A stretch of DNA of 64,000 nt from Cladopsammia gracilis (GCA_022457155.1 JAJGOT010000039.1:405001-469000), one strand, 5' to 3'. Shown: positions 44,728-59,700, numbered from the stretch's first letter. Notes: generated by a model not told the origin, from the letters alone. Translations and numbers: made by a program.

Positions 44728-47700
44728 ATGAGCAGAAAGGGAGGTTCTGCACCTCATGATGAGGAGAGTATCTACCGCATTCCACCTTATTATTATATCC
44801 ATGTATTGGACCAGAACACAAACGTTACCAAGGTTGAAGTTGGTCCAAAGACCTTCATCAGACAAGACAATGAAAAGGTAAAAAACACATCTGTTGGATA
44901 TATTTTGTTTCATTAACCCTTTCATTCCCAGAGTCAATTATGGAGGCATGACTAGTCTAGTTCTAACTTTTGAGTCTGTTGATGAAATCCTATGGTGTGA
45001 CCATTCAAATGAAACCTCTTCAGCAATACTTTTGCATGGTACCATTTGTTCTAACTTTTAAGTCTGTGGACGAAATCCTATAGTGTGACCATTCAAATGA
45101 AACCTCTTTAGCAGTACGTTTGCATGGTACCATTTGTTCTAACTTTTAAGTCTGTGGACGAAATCCTATAGTGTGACCATTCAAATGAAACCTCTTTAGC
45201 AGTACGTTTGCATGGTACCATTTGTTCTTCAATACTTCACAAAATGAAATGTGGTGTTTTTCTTGCATTTTGATGTTTGGTACTCTTGGTAGTTAAAGGG
45301 TTGCGATTAAAAGGCTTGTTAGATATCTTCACATTGGCCGATATTTAACTATTGTGTTTATAAACACCTGAAAATTAAGAATAAATATTGGCAATTTTGG
45401 CAATAAAAAACAGTGGTACAGGAAAAAATGTTGTGTACTTAGTTGTAATAATTGCATTATTGTCTACTATGTATAACCTTCTTTTCCAGTAAAGGTCTGC
45501 TGCACAGCTGAATCCAGTTTCCTGAGCACAGTGTATTATTCAGTTTTTATAACATTTTAACCTCCTTTAAAAAATTGGCCTTCTTGTTTTCACATCCACT
45601 TCATGTTGGCTAATGCCATGCTGCTGGTCACAATTAGATCAGGGTAGTCACTAATTTTTTTACACACATACTGTGAAAAAAGTAGCCAGGGAAGTGTTGT
45701 TTTCCAGCATTGTCAAGGTTTTGTATTCTTATCAAGGTAGCCAGGACTCAAACACATAAACAGCTGAAGAAAATCCCAGGCACCCGGCTCTTAAAGTGCT
45801 ACTACAATGAAAATTTTTGCATTTCTTTTCCGCTTTTTTTAACACAAATGTATTTAGTAGGTTTAGACAAATGCCAACTGCTATAAATTAGATTGATATA
45901 TTCTTACACAGCTGAGAAATAGCAGGCCGAAAAATCACGTAAAATCCATCCGCCCACCATTACTCAGTTCATAAATCCGAGCCCACGTTCTACTGGTTTG
46001 CGAGCTGGTACACATGACTTGATTTGTGATGTCAATGACTCAATGCAGTTCCCTCCAGGTCACAGACAACAAAAGGCATGTGTCGAGTCATTGACGTCAC
46101 AAAATCTTTAGGCCAACTCGATCCAACTCTCAGTGTCCGGTCCCAGTCATTTTTTAATTGAGTAATGGCGGCAAGCCAAATTCGAAATGTAAAGTTAAAA
46201 TAATGGCACTTCCAGTACGAGTTTTGACTTGAAACTTCCCAAGGTAAGTAATGAGTACTCATATTTTCAAAATATGAAGAGAACAGAAAATGTATATTTT
46301 TGATCATAGTGGCACTTTAACAGCCCTGACAGATCCTGTGTTATGAACTCTGCCTTGTTCTTCTCATCATTTTGCAGGTCATTCTTGGCCCAGAGAAAAT
46401 GATTACTGTTCCTCCTCGACATTACTGCGTCGTTGAGAATCCAGTGCTGAGGGACAAAGATGAACGTGTGGTGGTTGACAGCAATGGACAGATCAAGCTA
46501 GCCCATGCTGACCAGGTACTTTATATTTTCACCACCTATTGATGACAAAAATACAACTGCAGTAATTACACCTGTTATTCTCTTGCACTTTGAATTCCAG
46601 CTACCTTGGGAATCCCATAATCCACCTCTGAATTAAGTATTAATAAGTTCTACTACTTTGTAGGATATCTGCCTCACACAAGACCCATTTCCACCTTGGC
46701 AATCCTGCTCTTCACCCTCTCTTTTCCCATCTCTCATAGACTTGCCCCCTGTTCTTTCATGCCCACCTGCTCCCGCCCAAACCCCCTCTGAACTTAGTTT
46801 TGATTGGTTCTACTATCTTGTAGGATATCCACCCCACACAAGACCCATTTCCTCCCTACCACCCTGGCAATTCCACATTTTACCCTCTCTTTTTTCACCT
46901 TTCCTAGACTTACCACCATTGTTACATACTCACCTGCCCCAGCAAACCCCCTCTGAAGTCAATTTTGATTGGTTCTGCTATTTTGTAGGATATCCGCCTT
47001 GCTCAAGACCCATTTCCTTTGTATCCCGGGGAAGTTTTAAAACAAGGTGTTTCAGCTCTCAAGGTGGTGATGGCAAACTCTGCATTAAGAATGCGTTCTA
47101 TGCTGGATTTTGAGTCTGAATCAGGAGAGAAAAGGATTGCTGGTGATGAGTGGCTGTTTGAAGGACCAGGTAGATAAATTGATACTTTTATATCATATTG
47201 TTGATTTAAACGGTTAATTACCCTGCTACAGTTGTACTTGTATTAAGTGGCACCGTATTAAGCGGTCACCCTCTATTAAGCAGTCACTTAACAAATCCCC
47301 GGAATTAAATCGCTCCCCATATTTACTGTAAACTTCACCCTTTTTAAGTGGTCACCTCTATTAAGCGGTCAGTTGGCTATTCCCCGAGGGTGACCGCTTA
47401 GTAGAGGTTTGACTGTAGTTAGGAGCACAGTGGAGTAGTGGTTAGCTCATTGGACTTCAGATCTTCAGATCCATGGTTCAAGGTCTGGTCTTGGCCATCG
47501 TGATGTTTCCTTAGACAAGAAGCCTTGCTCCACATTGTCTCTCTCCAGTCGGGTATATAAATGGGTGTACCAGCAACAAAATGCTGGGATAATCCTTTGA
47601 TGGGCTAACCATCCGGGGGTAGCAATACTCCTAGTTGCTTCATGCTACAGAAACCAGACCTCTCAACCCCAAAACACCAAAAACCTGGAGATTTATCGAC

Positions 47701-50700
47701 GGTATAAAAAAAACTAAAACCAGGTGTTCATCAAAATATAGTTTTTGTTTCTGTTTATCAATGTCGTAAAATATTATGTCACCCTAGCAACAGAGAAATT
47801 AATGTTATTTTGAAGGCTTCAATACACTCACGGTTTAGGGTCAGTGCTCATCGTTATATGCCTTAGAACTGCGCATTTCGACAGAATTGGCACCAGAAAT
47901 GAATTTTAAAAGACAAAAATAAAAATATTCAAGGAAAGTGTATTCCATCAGCTTGTGAATCTGCTTACCGTGAGATTTCTGTGCCTCGTCGTGAGACCGT
48001 GAGATTGCCCTCAAAATCGTGAGTCTCACGGCAAAACCGTGAGAGTTGAGAGGTCTGAGAAAGCTCTGGCCGATTGAACCACCTGTGGCTCATGTGCAGT
48101 TTTCCCCTCACCCACCATACATACCACCATCCTATTCTGTCCACCTTCTCATTACAACCACTTTGTTATTATATTGTGCCTACATGTATACATGACCAGT
48201 AAAATGATTTCAAGCCTGTTACACAAGTAATGGTAAAAAGAGGTAATTCATGTACTATTTTTTCTGTCAATTTTTGACATGGTATTGCAGGTTTTGCCGA
48301 GTTTGTTTTTCCAATGTTGTGGTTTTGGGCACACCTAGTGTCCACCTCACTACTGTAAAATCCTCTATACTAGTCGGGTCTTCTAATTTGTGTTACTGTA
48401 TTCTACCACTTGCAGGTACTTACATCCCAAAGAAAGAAATTGAAGTTGTAGAAACAATCCGTGCAACAATTATCCAGCCAAACCAAGCCATCAGGCTCAG
48501 AGCTAGAAAAGAAACAAAGGTAACAGATGTTGATGTTAAAGAACAGCTTTTTTTTTCATATTAAGGCACAGTGGTCTGTATATTGTTTCGGGTGCTGAAG
48601 TTTCGATCTGTGTTTCAAAGCCTTTTATCTCTATAAGTCCATGAAGTCTGCAGTCTGTCCACAGTATTTTATTATTAGTTTCCTTAATAAAAATAAAGTT
48701 CACTTTCAAAAATTTTGGTAGATCGGAAATTAAATTGCCTGATCAGAGTATTACAGTTCTAAACATATACAATCATATATCATTCTCAGCATTCGGTATT
48801 TTGTTGTTCCATACCTTACCCATGGAATTTTTTTTGGTTTAACCCCCCCCCCCCCCCCCAACTCCTCTGGAACTCTGGAAATTCCAGTTTAGCCTCATAC
48901 TTTTCTTTAAAAAGTTTGGTTTTATGATTCCTCCTCTTCCCCCCCTTTGGAATTTCCAATGACCTTCCATGGATAATTCTTGGAACCACTCATTTTTTCA
49001 GTCTATTCAGTGATAATAATTATTGTTGTTTGTGATTATGTGTAGCTGCAGCTGCTGTAAAACCCAGAGAGTGTGTAAAACATTTAGAAAATAACAAATA
49101 TAATACAGTAATATGAATCTGTACAAACTATGAGTTTGCTTTGTCATTGATACAGGATCGGGAGGGAAACCTGCGTGTTGCTGGAGAGGAGTGGCTGGTG
49201 AAAAAGATAGGTGCTTACCTTCCAGGTGCTTATGAGGAAGTGGTGGATGTTGTTGATGCCTATGTATTGACTGAGAAGGTGAGATGCATGAAAGTCTTAA
49301 GAAATGCAATTTATTCTGCTGTTATATATAAATCCTTAGGAGTTTTTAATGTACAATAATTTTTTTCATTTCAGAAAGCTTTACACTTGCGTTCCACACG
49401 GACATTCAAAGATGATAAAGGCGTTTTACGCAAGAATGGTGAGGAATGGCTGATCACAATGGCTGATACTGAAGCCCACATTCCAAATGTGTATGAAGAG
49501 GTAAGAATTTATGATTTACCGAATATTTAAAATAACCTTTGTTAGCTTTTTTTTGCGTAGGTTTCATCCATTTCTTTGTGTTGTGTGTAGGGTCAATGAT
49601 GGGGTGTGGTGGAGTGTGATTTGTGGTGTAATAGGGTATGGTGGGGTATAGTGTAATGTGGTGTCGATGTGGTGGGTTACAGGCTGTGACATCATGGGTT
49701 GGGTGTAGTTTGGTGGGGTGTGGTGGGTATCCCATGGTATGAAGATGACATTTGGCAAGCTTTGGTGTTTGCAGGCCGTCCAAAAGATATTTTCCATCAT
49801 AAATGTTTAAAAGATTAGGTGCAATTTTCATGAATTTCTTCAAAAAGTGGGTGTCCATAGGACGCCCGAACACCCTGCTGGCTAAAAGCTTGGGTGTTTG
49901 ACTGGTGGCGTTTGGCGTAGTAGTATACAATGGAGCTTGGTGAAGTGAGTCATGGTGTGTTGGCTTAGTAGTATGCAATGGAGCTTGGTGGAGTGAGTCA
50001 TGGTGTGTTGGATAAGTAGTATGCAATGGAGCTTGGTGGAGTTAGTCATTGTGTTGGATAAGTAGTATGCAATGGAGCTTGGTGGAGTGAGGTATAGTGT
50101 GTTGGATAAGTAGTATGCAATGGAACTTGGTGGAGTGAGACATGGTGTGTTGGATAAGTAGTATGCTGTGGAGCTTGGTACAGTGAGGCATGGTGTGTTG
50201 GCTTAGTAATAGTATGCAATGAAGCTTGGTGGAGTGAGGCAAGGTATGTTGGATAAGTAGTATGCAATGGAGCTTGGTGGAGTGAGGTGTGGTGGGTTGG
50301 ATAAGTAGTATGCAATGGAGCTTGGTGGAGTGAGGCATGGTGTGTTGGATAAGTAGTATGCAATGGAGCTTGGTGGAGTGAGGTGTGGTGGGTTGGATAA
50401 GTAGTATGCAATGGAGCTTGGTGGAGTGAGGCATGGTGTGTTGGATAAGTAGTATGCAATGCAGCTTGGTGGAGTGAGGTGTGGTGTGTTGGATAAGTAG
50501 TATGCAATGGAGCTTGGTGGAGTGAGGTGTGGTATGTTGGATAAGTAGTATGCAATGGAGCTTGGTGGAGTGAGGTGTGGTGGGTTGGATAAGTAGTATG
50601 CAATGGAGCTTGGTGGAGTGAGGCAAGGTATGTTGGATAAGTAGTATGCAATGGAGCTTGGTGGAGTGACGTGTGGTGTGTTGGATAAGTAGTATGCAAT

Positions 50701-53700
50701 GGAGCTTGGTGGAGTGAGTCATGGTGTGTTGGATAAGTAGTATCCAATGGAGCTTGGTGGAGTGAGGCATGGTGTGTTGGGGTTAAGGGAAGTGTGGTAT
50801 GAACCTCATTCCTTGAGCCTTTGCTGCTTTCAGAATGGTGCAAGGGCAGGAGTAGATACCCCTGGAAAAGGCTGGCAAAATACGTTGTACTTGTGGAGTA
50901 TTTTGTCATGTGACAGTCATGATGAATTGGTGTTTCTGGAGGTTCTTTTCAGTGATTAGCAGCCATTTTTGTTTTCTATTTTTGTTTTCATCATGTTTTT
51001 TGCAATAAAATGCACCAGGATTTTTGGAGTAATTTGGCAGGCTTGTCCAGGAGTGTCTATGCCCACCGTGCCAAGCAGTGAATGCCTTGGGGATGAGATT
51101 GGTGTAGTGTGTTGAGGTGGGGTATTGTGTGTAGTTTGGTGGGATGGTGTAATATGGTGCGTGGTGGGGTAAGTGGGGTGTTTTGAGGGGTGGCAATTTA
51201 GGTCATTGTGAAGAAAAATGGGGTGGGGTTTGACTGCTACATTCTGTAGTCAGTTCACCGATTGGAAACTAGACATGAGCTTTTTATCCTGATGGTAAGC
51301 ATAATAGTACAGTAGCATAGAAAGGGTTATCCTCAAGATGTAATTATCTTTGCTACAGGTTGTTGGAGTTGTTGACATCACAACACTGAACAATCGGCAA
51401 TACTGTGTCATTCTTGATCCAGTTGATAAAGATGGCAGACCCCAACTGGGACAGAAAAAACTTGTCAAGGTACGATACATTTAGTGTATTCATTTGGTTT
51501 TATTCTAACTTCTAATTTACCTCTTTGTCTGTTCATAAACCTGATGTTAATTTAAGAAAAAAAACTTGTCAAGGTACTCAATAAAAACCTTTTTAAAAGG
51601 TTTTTGTAATTCTTGCTTTAAGATATTATGGAGTACCTCAGTGGTATTTATTTTTGTGGGACTTTAATTTCATGAAAATAGATGAGGAATATTTCATGAG
51701 TCTTAAACTTCGTAGTTTGGCACTAGAATTGTGTTAAAAGAAAGTAAATTTTGTAAAAAAAATTTAAAATGCTAATCCAGAGTGCCTTGTCAGGTGCGCA
51801 CTCATTTACAGGGTGTTCATTAGGCATCGGAGATCGGAGAATTCTCCGCCTACTACACAGAATTCTCCGACTAAATTTCGATGGCAATATGTAGCTATCT
51901 TCGCTCTTTCATTAATATTCTCCTGTTACTTTACACTATTCTCCTGCTACTACAATTCTTAATGAAAACCCTGATTTACAGCTTCTCATAGCGTACATCA
52001 AGTACCAAAGAAGAAGAGATTGTGGAGAAGGCAGATGCTGATGTGCATAAAAATATTTGTGATCTCAAAATCTGCACTTCATATTTTAATTGTACATGTG
52101 AAATAGCTATTTTTGCAATATTAGAACCATAAGAAAACTGAAACCAGGTTTTACATGTTCATTTGAGACAAAGCACATTTGTCAAAAGATATGTTGTAAT
52201 GCCTGACACTTCATTAATTCACAAATCAAGGCATATTTCCATCCCTCGTGCATAAAGGGTTTTGTTTTGTTTTAATTTCACGTCGTTAATTTTCGCAGTT
52301 ACTTTTTTTGAAAATTGCGGAAATTTTGTCCTGTGAAAATAAGTACCATTAAGGTAAATATTAGTGAGGAATTACCTGTGCAGCAGTGGCTTTGAAGGCA
52401 GGTGCAGTGAAATGGTATACACTGTCTCTGTGTGTGGTGGCAACACTGTGAAGTCACATAACTCTAGGAGGGAAAGAATGTGAGTGGTTGATTATTTGTC
52501 ATGGACATCATGTAGAGAACTAAGATCAATTTTTCAATATTAGTGACTACCAGTAGACAATACTCAATAATATTTTAGGATTTGCTAATTATCAGTGTGA
52601 ACATTTTGTTGACCCATACAGGGAGAGAAATCCTTTTTCCTGCTCCCAGAAGAGAAACTTGAGCATGGCATCCAAGATGTGTTTGTTCTCGGTGAAGATG
52701 AGGGCTTGATTCTGAAAGCAAATGAAGGTTTCATTGATGTTGATGAAAAGGAGGTAATTATGTCAAATAAAAAGGATGGTTGTAAAGCCATCCATACTCC
52801 CACTATGGAACCTTGATCTTTCACTTGTCCAGAATTATTGTGCATTTTTGACACTCTAATAATTTTAGAAACTCCCCTAAAACATGATGGGAACACTCAT
52901 CAAAAAAATTTTAATAAGAGTCCCTAATTTGTATTGACAGTAACATTAATTTCATCATCAAAGTAATCTACTTGCACTGAGATTTTGAAAGAAGTTGTAC
53001 ATGGATATATACCTCCTGGGTTTTTTTTGTCCCATATAAAAAATGACTGGGGTGATCAATGCACCTTTTAGGGACAAAGATTGTAGATTGGTACCGCTTA
53101 GGGTACTAAAATCTACAATGAACACCATTAGAATTATTTTGGTTCCATTTTTGTGTATTGAGTCAAAAAATATGACTGCAGGAATATGACATGTCCTGTT
53201 TTAGAATTGGCTATCTAATGATCGTTATTGATATCCATCCTGCACAGAAAGAGGTCCCAAGACGACCTGGTGATCGCTGGATGATCCGCGGGCCCAGTGA
53301 GTATGTTCCACCAGTGCAGGTTGAAGTTGTGGCACGCAGAAAAGCCATTCCACTGGACGAAAATGAAGGTATCTACATCCGTGACATCAAGACTGGAAGA
53401 GTGCGGGCTGTGTGTGGACAGACATACATGCTGACTCAGGATGAAGAACTCTGGGAGAAGGAACTTCCGCCGACAGTTGAACAGCTTCTGGCCGGAGGAA
53501 AGGATCCCCTGGCTGACAGAGGAACAAGGAATGTTATGGTACCACCAATGCCGAGTAAGAATATGTTCATTGGCACTGGTATTAGACTTGAATTGCACTG
53601 CTCTTAGCCAATTTTTTTCATGGATATTATTAGTTAATTATGAGTTTCTAAAGATTGTAATTGGCTGAAGGAATTTTACCCTGTCTAAATGAAGTTATGT

Positions 53701-56700
53701 TAAGTTATCTTATCTTAGATCTAAGGCACTTGAAAGTGAGTAATAAGTGATTGTGTATACTCGGGTGACGTATACTCTGACAATGGACCTTGCTTTAATA
53801 TCTGTGTAGATTTTCCATCATATCAATCAATGTCCAATGAGTGGGATGAGTCACCACAGATTCAACAGCAACAGCAAATGCCAACTTCATCAATACGCCC
53901 GCTAAGACGTATGTACCATAAATACTCCTTTAAGCTCCCCCTCTCAAATAAGCCCCCACTATCTTGTAGGCTTCCAACCCTCCTCCCTCCCCCCCTCCCC
54001 CTCCCCCTCCCTCTCCCCCTCCCCCTCCCCCCTCTCCGCCTCCCCCTCCCCCCTCTCCCCCTCCCCCTCCCCCTCCCCTTAACCCCCTCCCTCTCCCCTT
54101 AACCCCCTCCCTCTCCCCCTCCCTCGAGTGTTTGAGATGGGGCTAGCGTCAATGGACATGAGGATGTGACAAGTTAACCTGCACGACAAGTGATTAATAC
54201 ATCTATGTGTACTTACACAGTATAGTCAAATGAAAGACATATGCATATGTAGGCTTAATTTGCCCAGTCCCTGGGTTCAATTGACGTTTTCTAATAACTA
54301 AATTTTTTTACTTATTTTGTAGAACAACGAGAACCTACCAGCAGGTTTGGAAGAAACAAAACCAGAGTTGTGACGTTCAGAGTTCCTCACAATGCAGCAG
54401 TACAGATTTACGATTACAAAGAAAAAACGGCCAGGTAATCAATGACTGCATTGTCTTTGAGAGTAAATACAGTCCATGACACCACCTCCCCTAAGCTACA
54501 ACTTCTCCAAATTACCAATTTTTTTTCCAATCAAATCGTTATTATCAAAACCTCTTGCAAACGACCACCTCCCGTTAAAAAAGAACTTCCTGTAAGCGGC
54601 CACAACTACTAATGTTTCTAACATCAGATAAGCAACAACTCGCCCATATTTCGATGTCAATTATGACGCAAATTGAAAAATGTTCAATACAACTTCAATA
54701 AATTGAAAAGTGTGTGAGCTCATCTTTGTAAATGTACCTTGTTAGGGTTGTGTTTGGTCCTGAGTTGGTTATGCTGTGTCCTGACGAACAGTTCACCCAA
54801 CTCAGTCTGTCAGGAGGAAAACCAAAGAAGCCGAATGTCATCAAAGCACTGTGCCTGCTGCTCGGCCCAGACTTCTGTACTGATATTGTCACTGTAGAAA
54901 CCTCTGACCATGCAAGACTGCAGCTGCAGCTGTCGTACAACTGGTAACAAATTCACAAATACCGTAAAATGCCGTTTATAAGTCCCTTCCGCTTATAGGG
55001 TCATCCATCCACCTGTAAACAAAAAAGATTCCGATTATAAGTTATCGATTTTTTTGTGACGTATTTCGATAATGCTGTATGTTAGTCAGCACTTAGTCTT
55101 AGCTTATTTTTTATCAGCTTATTCTGAAACCCCTGCTTATAATGGGTTTGGCTATATCAAAGGCGTAGAGTGAGGGACGGACACCTTATTGAGACTTATA
55201 TAACGGAGTAACCGGTTAGCTTTCAGTTGATGTTAGGGGTAGCAGTTTATAAAGTTAAATTTAGGACTAAGCAACCCGAGAAGCTAGGTGGTACAGTGGT
55301 ACGGTAGGCTATGTAAGCCTAAGCCTAGCTGAGGTCACAGGTTCAATTCTCAGTGGGGATTTTAGATCTTCTTTTTTACACTTAAAAATTTATTGAAAAT
55401 AAAATTCTAAGTGTCGACATTACGTTATATAAGTCTCAAAAAGGTGTCCGACCCTCACTCTACGCCTTTGATAAAAAACCACTTATAAAGTTGTATAATC
55501 CCAGGGCTTATAACCGGCATTTTATGATATAGTGAATTCTACGCGCATTTTGATTGGTCATTGCCTATAATGTATTAGAGTACAGATGCATAGCTGACGT
55601 CATACACCTTATCCACAAATGGCGACCGATTCGTGATTCTTTTATATTTATGTTAATAAGCCTCACTAGCCTCATTTTAGAGTATAAGTTCTTTTGAATT
55701 TTGCACATGCTAACGAGGCCAGTGAGGCTAATTAAAATGAATACAAAAGAATAATAAATCGGCCGCTGTTAATGAATAAGGTGTATGGAGAATTTGTTTT
55801 CTCTGTTTCGCCCAACATGGCGGACACTATTGAAAGGGGGGCGATAGTTTTGAAAGGTGAAGGCATTGAAAAAATGTTTAGTGGAAGGTATTGATAATTT
55901 AGGAAAAAGACGAAACCTTAGCGAAAACTAGTTTTATTAACGTGAAAAATGCCGAAATTAGAAAACAATCCTTAAACAGTCACGATCACGGTCGAGTGCT
56001 GTGAGGTTAATTTTTCATCCTTGTTATTGCATAAAACAAATAGATTCCATTTTGCCGTGTGTCTGTTCAGTCATAGATCACAGAAGACCTCTAAATGTGG
56101 TAAGAACATCAGTGACCAACTTGCCTGCTGATCGTTGGCCACTTTTTTATTCTTACCACATTTTGACGTCATCTGTGATCTACAACTGAACAGATGCACT
56201 GCATTTTGCGTGTCTTTTCTGTTTTTAGGCGTGCTAAGAACATTTAATAAGGGGGGGGGGGAGGTTTGTGTGCAACATTCCAACTTTTTTTTCTTTTGCA
56301 GGCATTTTGAAGTCGGAGACAAGAGCGCAAAAGATGCTGCCAAACTATTTTCCGTTCCAGATTTTGTTGGAGATGCTTGTAAAGCAATTGCTTCTAGAAT
56401 CCGCGGTGCAGTCGCTGGGGTTCAATTTGATGATTTTCACAAGGTACAGAATCAATTCATTCATTTATCTCATACAACGAAGAGTACAACTAATCAAAAG
56501 GATGTAAAGTTTTAGCACGTGGCCTGATCTTCAAAGGTGTTGGGACATAGTCACCTTCGGCTTCCTTAGCTATAACGTTTTTTTTACCTTTCGCTATAAC
56601 AGTAACCAACGTAACAGATGCTTTTGCGGTGAGCGAGTGCGGAGCGCGCATCGCGCGTCGCGCGTTAGCAAAGCGCGAGTCACGCGCATCACAGAAGTCC

Positions 56701-59700
56701 CTATTACCCGGGCTACTATAACAAACACTTTTGGGGCAATTTCGCATACTGTGAACTATTTTCAGTCAAGTGTTGTACGACAGGACTTCAACTACTGTTA
56801 CAGCGGTGTTCTTTACAGCGAGTTGTCTACAACATACAAGATTTGCACCAAGAGTTAATGAGCCTTTACATTGTGTCTTGGTTGTACCTATTTTCCTTTG
56901 GAATCTTGGAAAATGATCGGAACTTTTTGAAGACCCTCAGTCAATCTTCGGAAATTTTTAGACAATATTTGTAAAACATCAGTAAGGCATGTCAGGTTAG
57001 CCGTGGCGTAAAATAGCAACCATTCTTGTCTGTCTACATTGCAGAATTCAGCAAAGATCATCCGATCTTCAGTATTCGGACTTGATGAGAATCACAAAGT
57101 TCGAAACAAGTTTACTTTCCCAGCAAACAATTTGAACATCACAAGCGTTGACATCCAGTCTGTGGAGCCAGTGGATCAACGCACCAGAGATGCACTGCAA
57201 AAATCCGTTCAGTTAGCCATTGAGATTACAACTAATTCACAAGAGGCTACAGCAAGGTGAGGGCTTCTGCAAGCCGTTGGGAATAAGGGGAAACAGACGG
57301 TCTACCTCATTCCTAGGGTCTTTCTTCCGGTGGTGGATCTTTGGGAGTGGCCCGCCCCCCCTCCCTTATGTTGGCAAAAATGAAGAATGAATGAAAAAAC
57401 ATGTTTTCAGTCTCTACATTTTCATCCCCCCTTTACTCACTCCCCCCTTATTCACTCTCCCCCTTATTCACCCCCATTATTTACTCCCCCCTTATTCACT
57501 CCCCCTTATTCACTCCCCCCTTATTCACTCCCTCCTTATTCACTCCCTCCCCCTTATTCACTCCGCCCCCTTATTCACTTCCCCTCTTATTCACTCACCC
57601 TTATTCACTCCCCCCCCCCCCCCTTTACGATAGAGTCTGGATCCGCCACTGTCTTCTTCCGCTCCCCTGATGCTAGATTACTTTCCATTTCCTATATCCC
57701 CTACTTCCGGTCCTTGCCTCTTCCCTTGCGTTTTATTGATGCAAAATATTTTGCAATGTGGCGAAATCTTTTCCAGTTTCTCCATCTTCCCATCACCTTC
57801 ACGGCTTGAGAATCTCGCTTCATATTGTCTCTTTTTTTCGATCTTCCGTTGACTTCCCATATCCTATCCCCTAGCACGAATCTTTTTGCATTCATTTTCG
57901 TTGCCCTCCGATCTGTGGACTTAAGGTGGTTCGACTGGGTTTTTGAGTGACGATACCGTTTAGCTTTGAGAAACTTGTGTACCACCACAAACGATCCAAC
58001 GGAAAATCGATTGCCACAGCTGTACTAGGGAAAGATTAAAGTTTCAGATCAGGTAAGTTTTATGGAAATCGGAGTTGCCAAAGCAACGTTACGACGTCGT
58101 TCCCTGTTTTACATAATACCGAATTACTTGTCATCAAGAGATAATTTTGGAAAACGCTCTCTGGATCTTCGACCTGACGTACTTGTCCTAAGGTCTACAA
58201 AATTTTACAAATTTCTATGGAAGCGTTTTCGAGAAAATTTCGAGTGAAGTTTTAAGGTGTTAAAATACAACAAAAACAAAACAATTTTGAAATGTTATTG
58301 TAACTTATGTCTACAAGGCTTGATGAAATAATATTTTGGTCTTAAATGAATTTTATACCATCCAAATACCTTTGGTGAAAATCTGAAGGAAATCCAGGTG
58401 TGTTTGTTTTCTCTAAGGTTTTCTACTTCTAAATCTTTTGTCTTTTTCAGGCATGAAGCAGAGCGGCTAGAGCAAGAAGCCAAGGGTCGCCTGGAGAGGC
58501 AAAAGATCACAGACGAGGCTGAGGCCGAACGCGCAAGGAAGGAGTTGCTCGAGTTGCAGGCTCTGAGCGCAGCAGTGGAGTCAACAGGTCAAGCTAAGGC
58601 TGAAGCACAGTCCAGGGCAGAGGCGGCGAGGATTGAAGGAGAAGCTGCGGTACAGCAGGCGAAGCTGAAAGCAGAAGCTGCTAAGATTGAAGCTGTAAGT
58701 CGTGCTACCTTGTTGTTATACTAAGTACTTAGAGCGGGTTTCGATCGTATCGAAAGTATCTTCGCGTTTACTTTAATTTTGCATTGTTACGCTTTGCGAG
58801 TCTGCAGAGGAAATCCTATGGAACAGTAGCTTCCTGTGGTACCGTTTGTTATGATGATGTACAGGGTGATTCGAACTTTTGAGTCTGTGGGTGAAATCCT
58901 AAAGTTAGTGACCATTCAAATGAAAGCTACTGAGCAGTACTTTCCTGTTGTACTGTTTATTACACTATACAAGGCGATTCTAACTTTCGAGTCTGTGGCT
59001 GAAATCCTAAAGTGCGACCATTTAAGTGAAAGCTATTGAGCAGTACCTTCCTGTGGCACTGTTTATTACACTGTACAAGGTGATTCTAACTTTCGAGTCT
59101 TTATATAAAATCCTAAAGTGTGCGGACCATTTAGATAAAAGCACTTCATTAGTACTTTCCGGTGATACTGTTTGTTTTCATTTTTCCCTCCTGTAAGGAA
59201 TCTTCACTGCAGCGTCTTAGCAAAACACGAGAAGCAGAACTGAAGTACCAATCAGAACAAGACAGTCTGGATGTATCTAAGGCCAAAGAAATGGCAGCCA
59301 TTGAGACAGATAAATTTCAGAACATGGTGTCATCTATTGGTGCTGATACTATACAGGCAATCGCCACTGCTGGGCCGGAGATGCAGGTAACCATGGTAGA
59401 ATAAGTGTATGTATGGTAGGTAAGGGAAAGGAGGGCGCGCACGACTCACAGGTGGTCCACACGAGTCACAGGTGGCCCACACGAGTCACAGGTGGTCCAC
59501 ACGACTCACAGGTGGTCCACACGAGTCACAGGTGGTTCACACGAGTCACAGGTGGCCCACACACGAGTCACAGGTGGCCCACACACGAGTCACAGGTAGC
59601 CCACATGACTGACAGGTGGTCCACACGAGTCACAGGCGGTTCACACGAGTCACAGGTGGCCCACACACGAGTCACAGGTGGCCCACACACGAGTCACAGG

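Noticed and set aside
46742..47113. Plus-strand 123-codon ORF
   Set aside because: Out-of-frame reading over the repeated intron 2 acceptor region and MVP exon 3.
50042..50909. Long antisense ORFs (up to 287 codons) rich in His, Thr, Pro
   Set aside because: They only read the 48-bp minisatellite, whose period is a multiple of three, inside an MVP intron; no start context or homology.
53830..54102. Pro/Leu-rich ORF continuing from MVP exon 10
   Set aside because: It reads through the donor at 53908 into a C/T simple repeat; exon 11 joins in phase at 54323 instead.
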